The notes under the pieces: model-generated
Told to the model about the DNA's origin: nothing
The model's input: the letters and a program-made list of their open reading frames with translations, nothing else
Databases searched by the model: none
Part shown: piece after piece, positions 37,007-47,466 of the stretch
Position numbering within the stretch: the first letter of the stretch is position 1
Layout of the letters: the number at the start of each line of letters is the position of its first letter
Assembly: GCF_900116555.1 (NCBI RefSeq)
Contig: NZ_FPAT01000012.1
Location: 107,169-171,168 of the forward strand
Length of the DNA stretch: 64,000 bases
Direction: 5' to 3'
Origin: Actinopolyspora lacussalsi subsp. righensis
Lineage (GTDB): Bacteria; Actinomycetota; Actinomycetes; Mycobacteriales; Pseudonocardiaceae
Translations under genes and position numbers: made by a program

Positions 37007-37012
37007 AGGTAA

Positions 37013-38896
<1,884 letters not shown>

Positions 38897-38995
38897 GCGA
38901 ACCGTCCCGATCGGGAGGTCGGGGTGCTCGGTCGGCGGGACGTTCCGCCGACTCGCACTCCGGCCGTCCGGCTCGGCGATCCCGTGGAAGGTGGC

Positions 38996-39214
38996 TCACT
39001 GCCCGGTGGAGGTGCCCAGCAGCTTGGCGAACTCCCCGGCTTCGTCCGGTGTGAACACCAGGGTCTCGCCCGGCGGCAGCACCAGGGCGACCCGGTCACC
39101 GAGCACCAGCACCTTCACCTCCCCGGCGGCGTCGTCATCTTCGGAGTCCAGGCACGGCACGCTCCAACTCAACTGCTCCGGATCGAGCCGGTCGCTTTCC
39201 GAGAGCTCGGACAC
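38996..39214 (-). CDS. Small acidic hypothetical protein
   Basis: This is a 72-residue acidic protein with the core WSVPCLDSEDDDAAGEVKVL and a C-terminal LPPGETLVFTPDEAGEFAKLL. GTG 39214 is favoured because GGAGG lies six bases upstream; a GTG one codon earlier is less well spaced. The pattern of strand-turn-strand followed by a helix suggests a small folded unit. I do not recognise it. It is convergent with leuA. Function unknown. Confidence 0.65.
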   Translation of the reverse strand: MSELSESDRLDPEQLSWSVPCLDSEDDDAAGEVKVLVLGDRVALVLPPGETLVFTPDEAGEFAKLLGTSTGQ

Positions 39215-39354
39215 CACACACCTCCGTTCGGGTCGATCGGCACCAGCACAGTCAATCCGGTACGAGACGTCCGAGCAACGTACGTCATCCCAACGGGGAC
39301 ATGATCGATACCGTTCCGATCCCGAACCCCGACCACGAAGGGGTGGTCCGGCCC

Positions 39355-39578
39355 GGCTGGGCGTCGATTTCTCACGAAATCGCCGCGCCAGCGACGCGGG
39401 GCGAACTCCGACCACCCTCGCAAGCCGCACTCCGATCACCCCGGCAGTCGGCGCCGCCGCGGGTTCTCCGGTGCGGCTCTCGCGAGGACGCTCCCGACGT
39501 TGTGTAGATCGCTACCCGATGTCGGGGGACCCGCAGCGAGAGCCGTGCCGGAGGTTCCGCCACGGAACCAGCTACGAA
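39355..39578. repeat. Composite intergenic repeat D
   Basis: The palindrome GATTTCTCACGAAATC (39365-39380, one base changed) is followed by the conserved block (GGGTTCTCCGGTGCGGCTCT, then GACGTTGTGTAGATCGCTAC) and by the end sequence CGAGAGCCGTGCCGGAGG and TTCCGCCACGGAACCAGC. The end overlaps the last codon and the stop codon of dppF. The rest of the gap between 39215 and 39571 shows no gene. Confidence 0.8.
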
Positions 39579-40687
39579 ACACCAGCGGAAGAGTTTCCCT
39601 CGACCGAGTTCGGGGTGATGATTCCGTCGCGGATTTCCTCGGCGTAGTGACAGGCCACCCGGTGCCCACCTCCGACGTCGCGCAGCTCGGGGCGTTCGGA
39701 GTCGCAGCGCGTGGGCTGCCGCCACGGGCACCTGGTGTGGAACCGGCACCCGGTGGGCGGCGAGGCGGGTGACGGCAGGTCCCCGGACAGCAGTATCCGC
39801 TCCCGCTGGTCCTCGACCTCCGGTTCCGGCACGGGCACCGCGGAGAGCAGCGCCCTGGTGTAGGGGTGCAGCGGTTGTTCGTACAGCACGTCCGAATCGG
39901 ACTCCTCGACCAGACCGCCCAGATACATCACCCCGATACGCCGTGCCACGTGGCGCACCACGGCGAGATCGTGCGCGATCACCAGGTAGGTGAGGCCGAA
40001 CTCCTCCTGCAGGTCCTCCAGCAGGTTCAGCACCTGGGCCTGCACCGAGACGTCCAGCGCGGAGACCGGCTCGTCCGCGACCACGAGGTCCGGGCGCACG
40101 GCCAGCGCCCGGGCGATGCCGATGCGCTGCCGCTGACCGCCCGAGAACTCGTGCGGGTACTTGCGCAGCGCCGAGGCGGGCAGCCCGACGGAGGAGAGCA
40201 GCTCGCGCAGTTCACGCTCGGTACTCCCCCCTCCCTTGTCGAGTCCGTGCGCCCGCATCCCCTCCACGAGCAGCGATTCGACGGACTGCCTCGGGTCCAG
40301 CGAGGACAGCGTGTCCTGGAAGACCATCTGCATTCGGCGCCGCATCCGCCGCAGCGGTTCACCCGACATCCGGGCCATGTCCGTACCGTCGAAGCGGATC
40401 GAACCGCCGGTGGGCCGTTCCAGCCGGAGCACCGCCTTGCCCAGTGTGGACTTGCCACAGCCGGACTCCCCCACCAGTCCGTAGGTCTCGCCGCGACCGA
40501 CGCGCAGCGATACCCCGTCCACCGCGTAGACGTGGCCCACGGTGCGGTCCAGCACGATTCCCCGCTTGATCGGGAAGTGCACCCGCAGGTCGTCGATCTC
40601 CAGCAGGGAGTCCGCCGCCGGGTCCGAAGGGTCCGTACCGACGGGCGAGGTCTCGGAACCCGTGATGGTGCGGCTCGAATCAGTCAT
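39572..40687 (-). CDS. dppF: Peptide ABC transporter ATP-binding protein (DppF/OppF type)
   Basis: This is a 371-residue ATPase of the peptide importer. Walker [10 protein letters not shown], signature [15 protein letters not shown], Walker [16 protein letters not shown] and the C-terminal oligopeptide-transporter extension with a Cys-rich [15 protein letters not shown] are visible. I chose ATG 40687; the start overlaps the end of dppD by eight bases. Its C terminus (GNSSAGVS) and stop codon lie inside the dispersed repeat D, so the last residues are probably not conserved in relatives. Confidence 0.93.
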   Translation of the reverse strand: MTDSSRTITGSETSPVGTDPSDPAADSLLEIDDLRVHFPIKRGIVLDRTVGHVYAVDGVSLRVGRGETYGLVGESGCGKSTLGKAVLRLERPTGGSIRFDGTDMARMSGEPLRRMRRRMQMVFQDTLSSLDPRQSVESLLVEGMRAHGLDKGGGSTERELRELLSSVGLPASALRKYPHEFSGGQRQRIGIARALAVRPDLVVADEPVSALDVSVQAQVLNLLEDLQEEFGLTYLVIAHDLAVVRHVARRIGVMYLGGLVEESDSDVLYEQPLHPYTRALLSAVPVPEPEVEDQRERILLSGDLPSPASPPTGCRFHTRCPWRQPTRCDSERPELRDVGGGHRVACHYAEEIRDGIITPNSVEGNSSAGVS

Positions 40688-41687
40688 GGGCACGCTCCAG
40701 TTCCGCGGCACCGATCGGGTTGTGGCAGCGCAGCAGCCTGCCCTGCTCGATGGTTTCGAGTTCGGGCGCGCGTTCGCCGCACACCGCGAGGGCGTTGCCG
40801 CAGCGCGGGCTGAAGGCGCATCCTCCCTCCCAGGGAATGTTGTCGGCCACCGACCCCTCGATCGGAGCCAGCCGCTGTCCTCGCGGGGAGTCCAGTCGCG
40901 GCACCGAGGCCATCAGCCCGGCGGTGTAGGGATGCCGCGGCCGGGAGAACAGCTCGTGCCGCTGGGCGCGTTCCACGATTCGTCCGGCGTAGAGCACGTT
41001 GACCTCGTCGCACATCCCCGCGACCACTCCCAGGTCGTGGGTGATCATGATCAACGCTGTTCCGGTCTCGGCGACGAGTTCCTTGAGCAGGGTCAGGATC
41101 TGCGCCTGGATGGTCACGTCGAGGGCGGTGGTGGGCTCGTCGGCTATCAGCAGCCGAGGTTCGCAGGCCAGCGCCATGGCTATCAGGGCGCGCTGCCGCA
41201 TCCCGCCGGAGAGCTGGTGCGAGTACTCCTTGAGCCTGCGGTCCGGGTCCGGAATGCCGACCCGGTCCAGCAGCTTCGCGGCCTCGCGGGACGCGTCGCG
41301 GCGCGAGAGCCCGCGGTGACGTTCGATGACCTCGGAAACCTGCAGCCCGATGGGCACCACGGGGTTGAGGGAGGTCAGCGGATCCTGGAAGACCATGCCG
41401 AGGTCCTTGCCCCTGCGCCGGTCGAACTCCCGCTGGGAGAGCCGCAGCAGTTCGCTGCCTTCCAGGTTCACCGAGCCGGACACCTCGGTCCCGCGCTGCG
41501 GGAGCAGCCCCATGATCGCGAGCGAGGTGACGGACTTGCCGCATCCGGACTCGCCGACGAGCCCCACGGTGCTGCCGGGGTGCACGTCGAACGAGACGCC
41601 GTCCACCGCCGAGACCGTCGGTTCGCTCTTGCGGACGAACCGCACGGACAGGTCGCGCACTTCCAGCAATGCCATGTCGCCGTTCAC
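40680..41687 (-). CDS. dppD: Peptide ABC transporter ATP-binding protein (DppD/OppD type)
   Basis: This is a 335-residue ATPase partner. It has [20 protein letters not shown] (Walker A), [16 protein letters not shown] (signature), [16 protein letters not shown] (Walker B) and the family tail with [14 protein letters not shown]. Start ATG 41687 overlaps the dppC stop by 4 bp. Together with dppF it forms the nucleotide-binding heterodimer typical of Dpp/Opp importers. Confidence 0.94.
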   Translation of the reverse strand: MNGDMALLEVRDLSVRFVRKSEPTVSAVDGVSFDVHPGSTVGLVGESGCGKSVTSLAIMGLLPQRGTEVSGSVNLEGSELLRLSQREFDRRRGKDLGMVFQDPLTSLNPVVPIGLQVSEVIERHRGLSRRDASREAAKLLDRVGIPDPDRRLKEYSHQLSGGMRQRALIAMALACEPRLLIADEPTTALDVTIQAQILTLLKELVAETGTALIMITHDLGVVAGMCDEVNVLYAGRIVERAQRHELFSRPRHPYTAGLMASVPRLDSPRGQRLAPIEGSVADNIPWEGGCAFSPRCGNALAVCGERAPELETIEQGRLLRCHNPIGAAELERAHD

Positions 41688-42676
41688 CGCCGCTTCTTCG
41701 GGTCGAGGGCGTCCCGCATCGACTCACCGACGAGCGTGAAACCGAGCGCGACGACGATGATGCAGCCGGCGGGCCAGAAGGCCAGGTGCGGGTGGGTGTC
41801 GAAGAAGTTCTGCGCCGAGCCGAGCATCTGCCCCCATTCGGGTGTCGAGGTGTCGGCCGCTCCCAGGCCGAGGAAGGAGAGCGCCGCGGCGTCGATGATG
41901 GCCACCGCGAGCATCAGCGTGGCCTGCACGATCACCGGGCCGAGCGCGTTGGGAAGCATGTGTCGGAAGACGATGGAGCGCTGGCGCACCCCCAGCGCGC
42001 GGGCCGCCAGCACGTGATCGCTCGCCCGCTGGGCGAGCATGGTGCCGCGCAGCAGCCTGCCGAATATCGGTATCTGCACCGTCGCGACCGCGATGATCAC
42101 GGTGAACTGGGACTGCTGCTGGAACAGCGCTCCGATGGAAACGGCCAGCAGCAGCGAGGGCACCGAGAGCATCACGTCGACCACGCGCATCACCAGGGTG
42201 TCGACCCAGCCGCCGAAGGCGCCAGCCAGGATGCCCAGGGTCAGGCCGCCGCCCAGGCCGATCACCGTGGCCAGCAGCGCGACCAGCAGTGTCTGCTGTG
42301 AGCCGAGCAGCACCCGGGACAGCAACGGCCGCCCGTACTGGTCGCCCCCCAGCGGGAAGCCGGGCTGTGGGACGGGGATCTCGTTGTCCGCGCGGGAGAC
42401 CTGCTCCTCCAGCAGCCGCAGGGCGGGATCGTGTTGCGCCAGTATCGGCGACACCAGGGCGAGCAGCACGAAGGCGCAGATGATCCCCGCGCCCACGAGA
42501 AACGTCGGGCTGCGACGCAACCGTCGCCATGCCGAGGCCGCCAGGCTGACACCCGCGGTGGTGTCCCCACCGGACTCGGCCAGCCCGTCGATGCGCTCCT
42601 TGCGTTGTGTACCCAGCACTGTGCGCGACCTCTCACTGATACTTTCCGTCGTGTTGGCAGGCTCGGTGGCGAGCAC
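41684..42676 (-). CDS. dppC: Peptide ABC transporter permease (DppC type)
   Basis: This is a 330-residue permease with an N-terminal cytoplasmic segment of about 45 residues and six helices. The EAA-type coupling loop reads ARALGVRQRSIVFRHMLPNA. The FPLGGDQYGRPLLSRVLLG sequence near residue 105 is the conserved OppC/DppC pre-TM motif. It overlaps dppD by 4 bp and lies 10 bp after dppB. Confidence 0.94.
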   Translation of the reverse strand: MLATEPANTTESISERSRTVLGTQRKERIDGLAESGGDTTAGVSLAASAWRRLRRSPTFLVGAGIICAFVLLALVSPILAQHDPALRLLEEQVSRADNEIPVPQPGFPLGGDQYGRPLLSRVLLGSQQTLLVALLATVIGLGGGLTLGILAGAFGGWVDTLVMRVVDVMLSVPSLLLAVSIGALFQQQSQFTVIIAVATVQIPIFGRLLRGTMLAQRASDHVLAARALGVRQRSIVFRHMLPNALGPVIVQATLMLAVAIIDAAALSFLGLGAADTSTPEWGQMLGSAQNFFDTHPHLAFWPAGCIIVVALGFTLVGESMRDALDPKKRR

Positions 42677-42686
42677 CCCGCTTCGA

Positions 42687-43697
42687 TCAGCGCGTCCGGA
42701 GTCTCGGGTCGATCGCCGCGTAGGCGAGATCGACGAGCAGGTTGACCAGCACGTAGACCATCGCGGTGGCGAGGATCACCACTTGCAGCACGGCGTAGTC
42801 CTGCCGTTGGAAACCCAGCGAGAGTGCCTGTCCGATCCCGGGGATGTTGAAGACCTGCTCGGTCAGCACCGCCCCGGAGAGCAGCGCGCCGGTCTGCAAC
42901 CCGATGGTGGTGACCACGGGAAGCATCGCGTTGCGCAGGATGTGCCTGCCGCGCACCACCATCGCCCCGAGCCCCTTGGAGCGGGCGGTGCGCACGTAGT
43001 CCTCCTCGACCACGTCGAGCACCGATGCCCGGGTGAGCCGGAAGATCACCGCGAACGGGATCGTGGACAGCGCGATCGCGGGCAGCAGCAGGTGGACCAA
43101 AGCGTTCCACGCCGCGTCCCACTCCGTGGTGAGCAGCCCGTCGAGGACGAAGAAGCCGGTGGCGTGGGTGGCGTCGATTCCCGCCGCCTGTCTTCCCGAG
43201 GCGGGCAGTACACCGAACTCGATGGCGAAGACGTACTTGAGCAGGAAGGCGAGGAAGAACACCGGAACCGCCACGCCGATCAGCGACCAGGTGATGCTGA
43301 GGTTGTCCAGCCAGCCGCCCTGCCTGCGGGCCGCGAAGTAGCCCAGGGGGATGCCCACGGCGACCGCGAGCAGCAGCGCCAGCACCGAGAGTTCGAGCGT
43401 GGCCGGCATGCGCTGCAGGAACACCTCCATGGCCGGGGTTCCCGGCTGCACCCCGGTGGAGACGCCGAAATCGCCCGTGATCGCCCGCTGCACGAACTTC
43501 CAGTACTGCACGTACAGCGGTTGGTCGAGCCCGAGCTGCTCTACCAGTCGGGCTCGGGACTCCTCGGTGGCACGCTCACCGAGGAGTGCGGAGACCGGGC
43601 CACCCGGCAGCGCCCGCAGCCATCCGAACAGCAGGACCGACAGCACGACCGTGACGATCAACAGCTGGCCGAGTCGTCGGACCGTGTAACGAAGCAA
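42687..43697 (-). CDS. dppB: Peptide ABC transporter permease (DppB type)
   Basis: This is a 336-residue permease. It starts with the family N terminus MLRYTVRRLGQLLIVTVVLS, has six helices and the EAA loop YVRTARSKGLGAMVVRGRHI, and ends with LAYAAIDPRLRTR, the standard DppB/OppB ending. A signature FFLAFLLKYVFAIEFGVLPA is seen before helix 4. It forms the membrane channel with DppC. Confidence 0.95.
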   Translation of the reverse strand: MLRYTVRRLGQLLIVTVVLSVLLFGWLRALPGGPVSALLGERATEESRARLVEQLGLDQPLYVQYWKFVQRAITGDFGVSTGVQPGTPAMEVFLQRMPATLELSVLALLLAVAVGIPLGYFAARRQGGWLDNLSITWSLIGVAVPVFFLAFLLKYVFAIEFGVLPASGRQAAGIDATHATGFFVLDGLLTTEWDAAWNALVHLLLPAIALSTIPFAVIFRLTRASVLDVVEEDYVRTARSKGLGAMVVRGRHILRNAMLPVVTTIGLQTGALLSGAVLTEQVFNIPGIGQALSLGFQRQDYAVLQVVILATAMVYVLVNLLVDLAYAAIDPRLRTR

Positions 43698-43746
43698 ACC
43701 GGGATCCTTACGTTCTCGACGGAAAAACCTGGGCGCTGCCCTGGAA

Positions 43747-45435
43747 CTACTTCTCGATGCTCACCGAGGCGAACTGCTCGGCGGTCAGCGGCGAGGTGAC
43801 CAGTCCCTTGACGTGCGGGGCGGTCACGATCGCGGGCGGCGAGTGCGACAGCGGCACGGCGGGCAGGTACTTCGACTTCAGGTCACGGTTGATCTCGGTG
43901 TACATCCGCTCCCGCTTGGTCGGATCCGGTTCCTTGTCCGCGGCGTCCAACCGGTTGGCCAGCTCTTCGCCCCAGGGTGCGGGCTTGGTGTAGAACTGGT
44001 TCTCCGTCGAGCCGAAGAAGGTGCCGATGAAGTTGTCCGGGGAGTTGTAGTCACCGGTCCAGCCGAGCAGGAAGACCTCGGCGTCGCCCTTGTTCGCGTC
44101 GGAGATGTAACCGCCGTTCCAGGGTTTGCTGACCGGTTCGACGTTGATGCCCGCCTTGCGCATGTCCCCGGCGAGCGAGTTGAAGATGCCGCGCGGGTCG
44201 GGCATGTAGGGCCGCGTCACCTGGGTGGGCCACCAGAATTCGATGGTGAGGTCGGAGTGCCCCGCCTCGTTCAGGAGTCGCTTGGCCTTCTCCGGGTCGT
44301 AGGAGTACTTCGCCACGTCCTCGGTGTATCCGTCCACGCTGGACGGATAGAACAGGTTGGCGACCTCGGCGCCGTCCGGCAGGTTGGCGTTGACCAGGTT
44401 CTCGCGGTTGACCGCGTAGGCCAGCGCCTTGCGGACCTTCAGCTTGCGCAGCGCGGGGTTGTTCTTCTGCGACATGCCCAGGTACAGCACGTTGAACGGC
44501 TCGCGGACCTGCACGTTGAAGTCCTGCTGCCGCAGCGAGTCCAGGTCGGCCGGGTTCGGGAAGTCGTAGCCGTCGATCCCGCCGGAGAGCAGCTCCTGCT
44601 TGCGGACCGACTCGTCGGAGATCACCTTGAAGATGAGCCGGTCGAGGTTGGCCTTGTCACCCCAGTAGTCGTCGTTGCGGCGCAACACCACGGACTGGTT
44701 GTTCTGGTCGTAGGAGTCGAACTGGAACGGCCCAGTACCGGTGGGGTGCTTCCTGGCGTACTCGGAGTACTCGAAACCGGACCCCTTGGCAACGACCTTG
44801 TCGGCCTCGTACTCCTTCATCGCCGTGGGCGACTGCATGCTGAACGAGTCCAGCCCGAGCGCGGCGGGGAACTTGGAGGTCGCGCGGGTCAGGTTGATCA
44901 CCGCGGTGGTGGGGTCCGAGGCCTCGCAGGAGGAGAACAGCGAGGGTTCGTCACCACCGGCGAATCCGCCGAAGGTCTCGATCCAGTAGTACGACAGCGC
45001 GGAGCTCTGCCCGGTGCCGGTCTGGTTGTACCAGCGTTCGAAGTTGGCGCAGACGGCCTCGGCGTTGAAGTCGGTGCCGTCGTGGAACTTCACGCCCTCG
45101 CGGAGCTGGAAGGTCCACTTCGTACCGTCCTCCGAGGAAGTCCAGTCGGTGGCCAGTTCGGGCTCGACCTCGACTCCGCCCGACTCGAAACCGACGAGTC
45201 CCTCCATCATCTGTCGGGTGACCCGGAAGGTCTCGCCGTCGGAGGCGTAGAACGGGTCGAACAGGGCCGGAGCTCCCGGCGCTCCGAAAACCATGGTCTG
45301 CCCGCTGTCCTCACCGCGCTGCGACTGCACGCACGCGGACAGGGACGTGGCAAGCACGGCGGTCAGCCCGACCGTCACAAGCCTGCGCCCCACTCTCGAT
45401 AACCGGAACCCCGGCCCGGCGGCTGCACCCATCAC
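43747..45435 (-). CDS. dppA: Peptide ABC transporter substrate-binding lipoprotein (SBP family 5)
   Basis: This is a 562-residue binding protein. The lipoprotein signal peptide ends with LATSLSAC, with the lipidated Cys near residue 34. The family 5 signature is seen as LATDWTSSEDGTKWTFQLREG and VKFHDGTDFNAEAV. It should be anchored outside the membrane and deliver peptides to DppBC. It is the first gene of the five-gene unit, 49 bp before dppB. Ligand preference cannot be read from sequence; nickel or other ligands occur in the family. Confidence 0.93.
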   Translation of the reverse strand: MMGAAAGPGFRLSRVGRRLVTVGLTAVLATSLSACVQSQRGEDSGQTMVFGAPGAPALFDPFYASDGETFRVTRQMMEGLVGFESGGVEVEPELATDWTSSEDGTKWTFQLREGVKFHDGTDFNAEAVCANFERWYNQTGTGQSSALSYYWIETFGGFAGGDEPSLFSSCEASDPTTAVINLTRATSKFPAALGLDSFSMQSPTAMKEYEADKVVAKGSGFEYSEYARKHPTGTGPFQFDSYDQNNQSVVLRRNDDYWGDKANLDRLIFKVISDESVRKQELLSGGIDGYDFPNPADLDSLRQQDFNVQVREPFNVLYLGMSQKNNPALRKLKVRKALAYAVNRENLVNANLPDGAEVANLFYPSSVDGYTEDVAKYSYDPEKAKRLLNEAGHSDLTIEFWWPTQVTRPYMPDPRGIFNSLAGDMRKAGINVEPVSKPWNGGYISDANKGDAEVFLLGWTGDYNSPDNFIGTFFGSTENQFYTKPAPWGEELANRLDAADKEPDPTKRERMYTEINRDLKSKYLPAVPLSHSPPAIVTAPHVKGLVTSPLTAEQFASVSIEK

Positions 45436-45659
45436 TCACCTCGGCAACTCACGTCTCGCAAAGTGAGAGAGACGGTAACCCGAGGAATGTATCCGGATCA
45501 GGTTCACAGGATTACGATTCGGCTACAACGTTCGGCCTAACATTCGGCAAATCTGGGAAAAATTTGTGAAAATCCTGGTCAAAGCCGAAGATAATACGCA
45601 GCACGGCTCACTCGAACGAGTGGATTTTCGAAGATCGCCAGGAGTCGCGGGTCGGTTCG

Positions 45660-46346
45660 TCAGCCCCGCAGTACGAAGTCGGCACGCTGTCCGGTGCGAT
45701 CCGAGCGGAACCACACCCGTTCGAACCGCTGCCAGCGGAGGAGTTCGGAACGGGTCTCCGCACCGTCCCGCAGCACCGCGCGCTCCAGCCGGGTGGCCGA
45801 GTCGGGCGGCTCCATCCAGATCAGTGCCGAAAGGCGACGCGCGACCGAACGTCTGCCCGCCGAGACCCCTTCGAGCAGCAGCACCTCCGGAACCGGGACG
45901 TCGACGAACGCCCCGGGCACCGGCACTCCGCCGGGCCACTCGGTGCGCCGGTAGCGACCGGCACGTCCCCGCGACAACGGATCCAGCACACCCTCGCGCA
46001 ACCGGGGCCACCAGCCCACCGGTTCCCGCCAGGTGGCGAAGTCGTCGGTGCCGAGCAGCGCGGCGTCGATCCCCGCCGTGGACAGGGCGGACAGCAGCAC
46101 GCGGGCGAACGTCGACTTCCCCGCACCGGAAGGACCGTCCACCGCGACCAACCGCACCGGACCGAGACGGGGCGCACCGCGTCCCACCCGGTGCACCAAC
46201 GAGGCCGCGGTTTCGGAATCAGCCGCGCGCGGCGGCCGCACGACCGGTGAACCTGGGGCCACGGGGCGGGAGCGGCCGACAGGACGCCCCCGACCGCCGT
46301 GACCTCGCTCCGGCCGAACGACGGATCCCGCCACCGAGCGGCTCAC
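45660..46346 (-). CDS. Uridine-kinase-like P-loop NTPase
   Basis: This is a 228-residue protein. From about residue 62 it reads VRLVAVDGPSGAGKSTFARV, the P-loop of the uridine kinase/phosphoribulokinase class, followed by LLGTDDFATW (the conserved DDF substrate site) and VLLLEGVSAGRRS (Walker B region). The first 60 residues are Arg/Pro-rich and the true start may be later. Nucleoside phosphorylation is the likely reaction class; substrate is not known. It lies 34 bp from recR on the same strand. Confidence 0.78.
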   Translation of the reverse strand: MSRSVAGSVVRPERGHGGRGRPVGRSRPVAPGSPVVRPPRAADSETAASLVHRVGRGAPRLGPVRLVAVDGPSGAGKSTFARVLLSALSTAGIDAALLGTDDFATWREPVGWWPRLREGVLDPLSRGRAGRYRRTEWPGGVPVPGAFVDVPVPEVLLLEGVSAGRRSVARRLSALIWMEPPDSATRLERAVLRDGAETRSELLRWQRFERVWFRSDRTGQRADFVLRG

Positions 46347-46380
46347 CGGAGGAACGCTCCGGTTGCCGCGGTCGAACGGC

Positions 46381-46977
46381 TCAAACGGATCGCCTTCCGG
46401 ACAACGCCCTGCCGAGGGTGAGCTCGTCCGCGAACTCGAGATCGCCTCCCATCGGCAGACCGGACGCGAGCCGTGTCACGCTCAGTCCCGGAAAGTCCTG
46501 CAACAGCCGGACGAGGTAGGTGGCCGTCGCCTCCCCCTCGGTGTTGGGGTCCGTGGCGATGATGATCTCGGTCACCTCGTCGGTCCCGATCCGGCTGACC
46601 AGATCGCGGATCCGCAACTGGTCCGGCCCGACCCCGGAGAGCGGATCCAGCGCACCACCGAGCACGTGGTAACGCCCCCGGAACTCGCGGGTGCGTTCGA
46701 CGGCCAGCACGTCCTTGGGCTCCTCGACCACGCACACCAACCGCGGGTCACGCCTGGTGTCCTGGCAGATCCTGCAGCGCGTCCGCTCGGAGACGTTGCC
46801 ACAGACCTCGCAGAACACCACGCCTTCCTTCACCCGCTGCAGCGCGTCCTGCAGCCGGGTGACGTCGGCGGGCTCGGCGGAGAGCAGGTGAAAGGCGATG
46901 CGCTGCGCACCCTTCGGACCGATCCCCGGCAACCTGCCGAGCTCGTCGATCAGATCCTGTACTGGCCCCTCGTACAC
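46381..46977 (-). CDS. recR: Recombination protein RecR
   Basis: This is a 198-residue DNA-repair protein. It has the helix-hairpin-helix [22 protein letters not shown], the zinc finger [16 protein letters not shown] and a Toprim domain beginning [16 protein letters not shown]. It acts with RecF and RecO in RecA loading at gaps. The order dnaX-ybaB-recR is a conserved bacterial cluster. ATG at 46977. Confidence 0.97.
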   Translation of the reverse strand: MYEGPVQDLIDELGRLPGIGPKGAQRIAFHLLSAEPADVTRLQDALQRVKEGVVFCEVCGNVSERTRCRICQDTRRDPRLVCVVEEPKDVLAVERTREFRGRYHVLGGALDPLSGVGPDQLRIRDLVSRIGTDEVTEIIIATDPNTEGEATATYLVRLLQDFPGLSVTRLASGLPMGGDLEFADELTLGRALSGRRSV

Positions 46978-46987
46978 GCGGCTACCG

Positions 46988-47347
46988 TCACATCCCCGGC
47001 AGACCGAGTCCGCCCATGTCCGTGCCGCCCTGGCCGCCCAGCGCGTTGGTCAACGGCCCCATCTTGTCCGCCTGCATCTGCTGCGCGGCGCGGTTGGCGT
47101 CCCGGACGGCCGCGACGACCATGTCCGACAGCGTCTCGGTGTCCGTGGGATCGACGACCTTGGGGTCGATGCTCATGGACTGCAACTCTCCCGCGCCGGT
47201 AACCGTGGCGGTGACCATGCCGCCCCCGGCGGTGCCGGTCACCTCCGTCTCGGCGAGTTCCTGCTGCGCATTCATCAGCTGCTGCTGCATATCCTGCGCC
47301 TGCTTCATGATTTCCTGCATGTCGGGTTGCTGACCGCCTGGTTGCAC
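46988..47347 (-). CDS. ybaB: YbaB/EbfC family nucleoid-associated protein
   Basis: This 119-residue DNA-binding protein has [26 protein letters not shown] as the first helix and [20 protein letters not shown] as the beta hairpin, typical of the family. The tail is Gly/Met-rich. GTG 47347 was chosen for its upstream GAGGAG. It lies between dnaX and recR, as in most bacteria, ten bases before recR. Confidence 0.95.
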   Translation of the reverse strand: MQPGGQQPDMQEIMKQAQDMQQQLMNAQQELAETEVTGTAGGGMVTATVTGAGELQSMSIDPKVVDPTDTETLSDMVVAAVRDANRAAQQMQADKMGPLTNALGGQGGTDMGGLGLPGM

Positions 47348-47466
47348 CGTGGCTCCTCTCCCGGTTCCGGCTGGGCTCACCTGTTCGAGCGAGGCATCTC
47401 CTGCCGTCCAGCGTAGTCGTCGATCCGCGACGGTGGCGGGCGCCCGGCCGGGCGGACCGGATCCCA

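Noticed and set aside
42039..43799. Long rightward frame opposite dppC/dppB
   Set aside because: It is a shadow of two well-supported permease genes.
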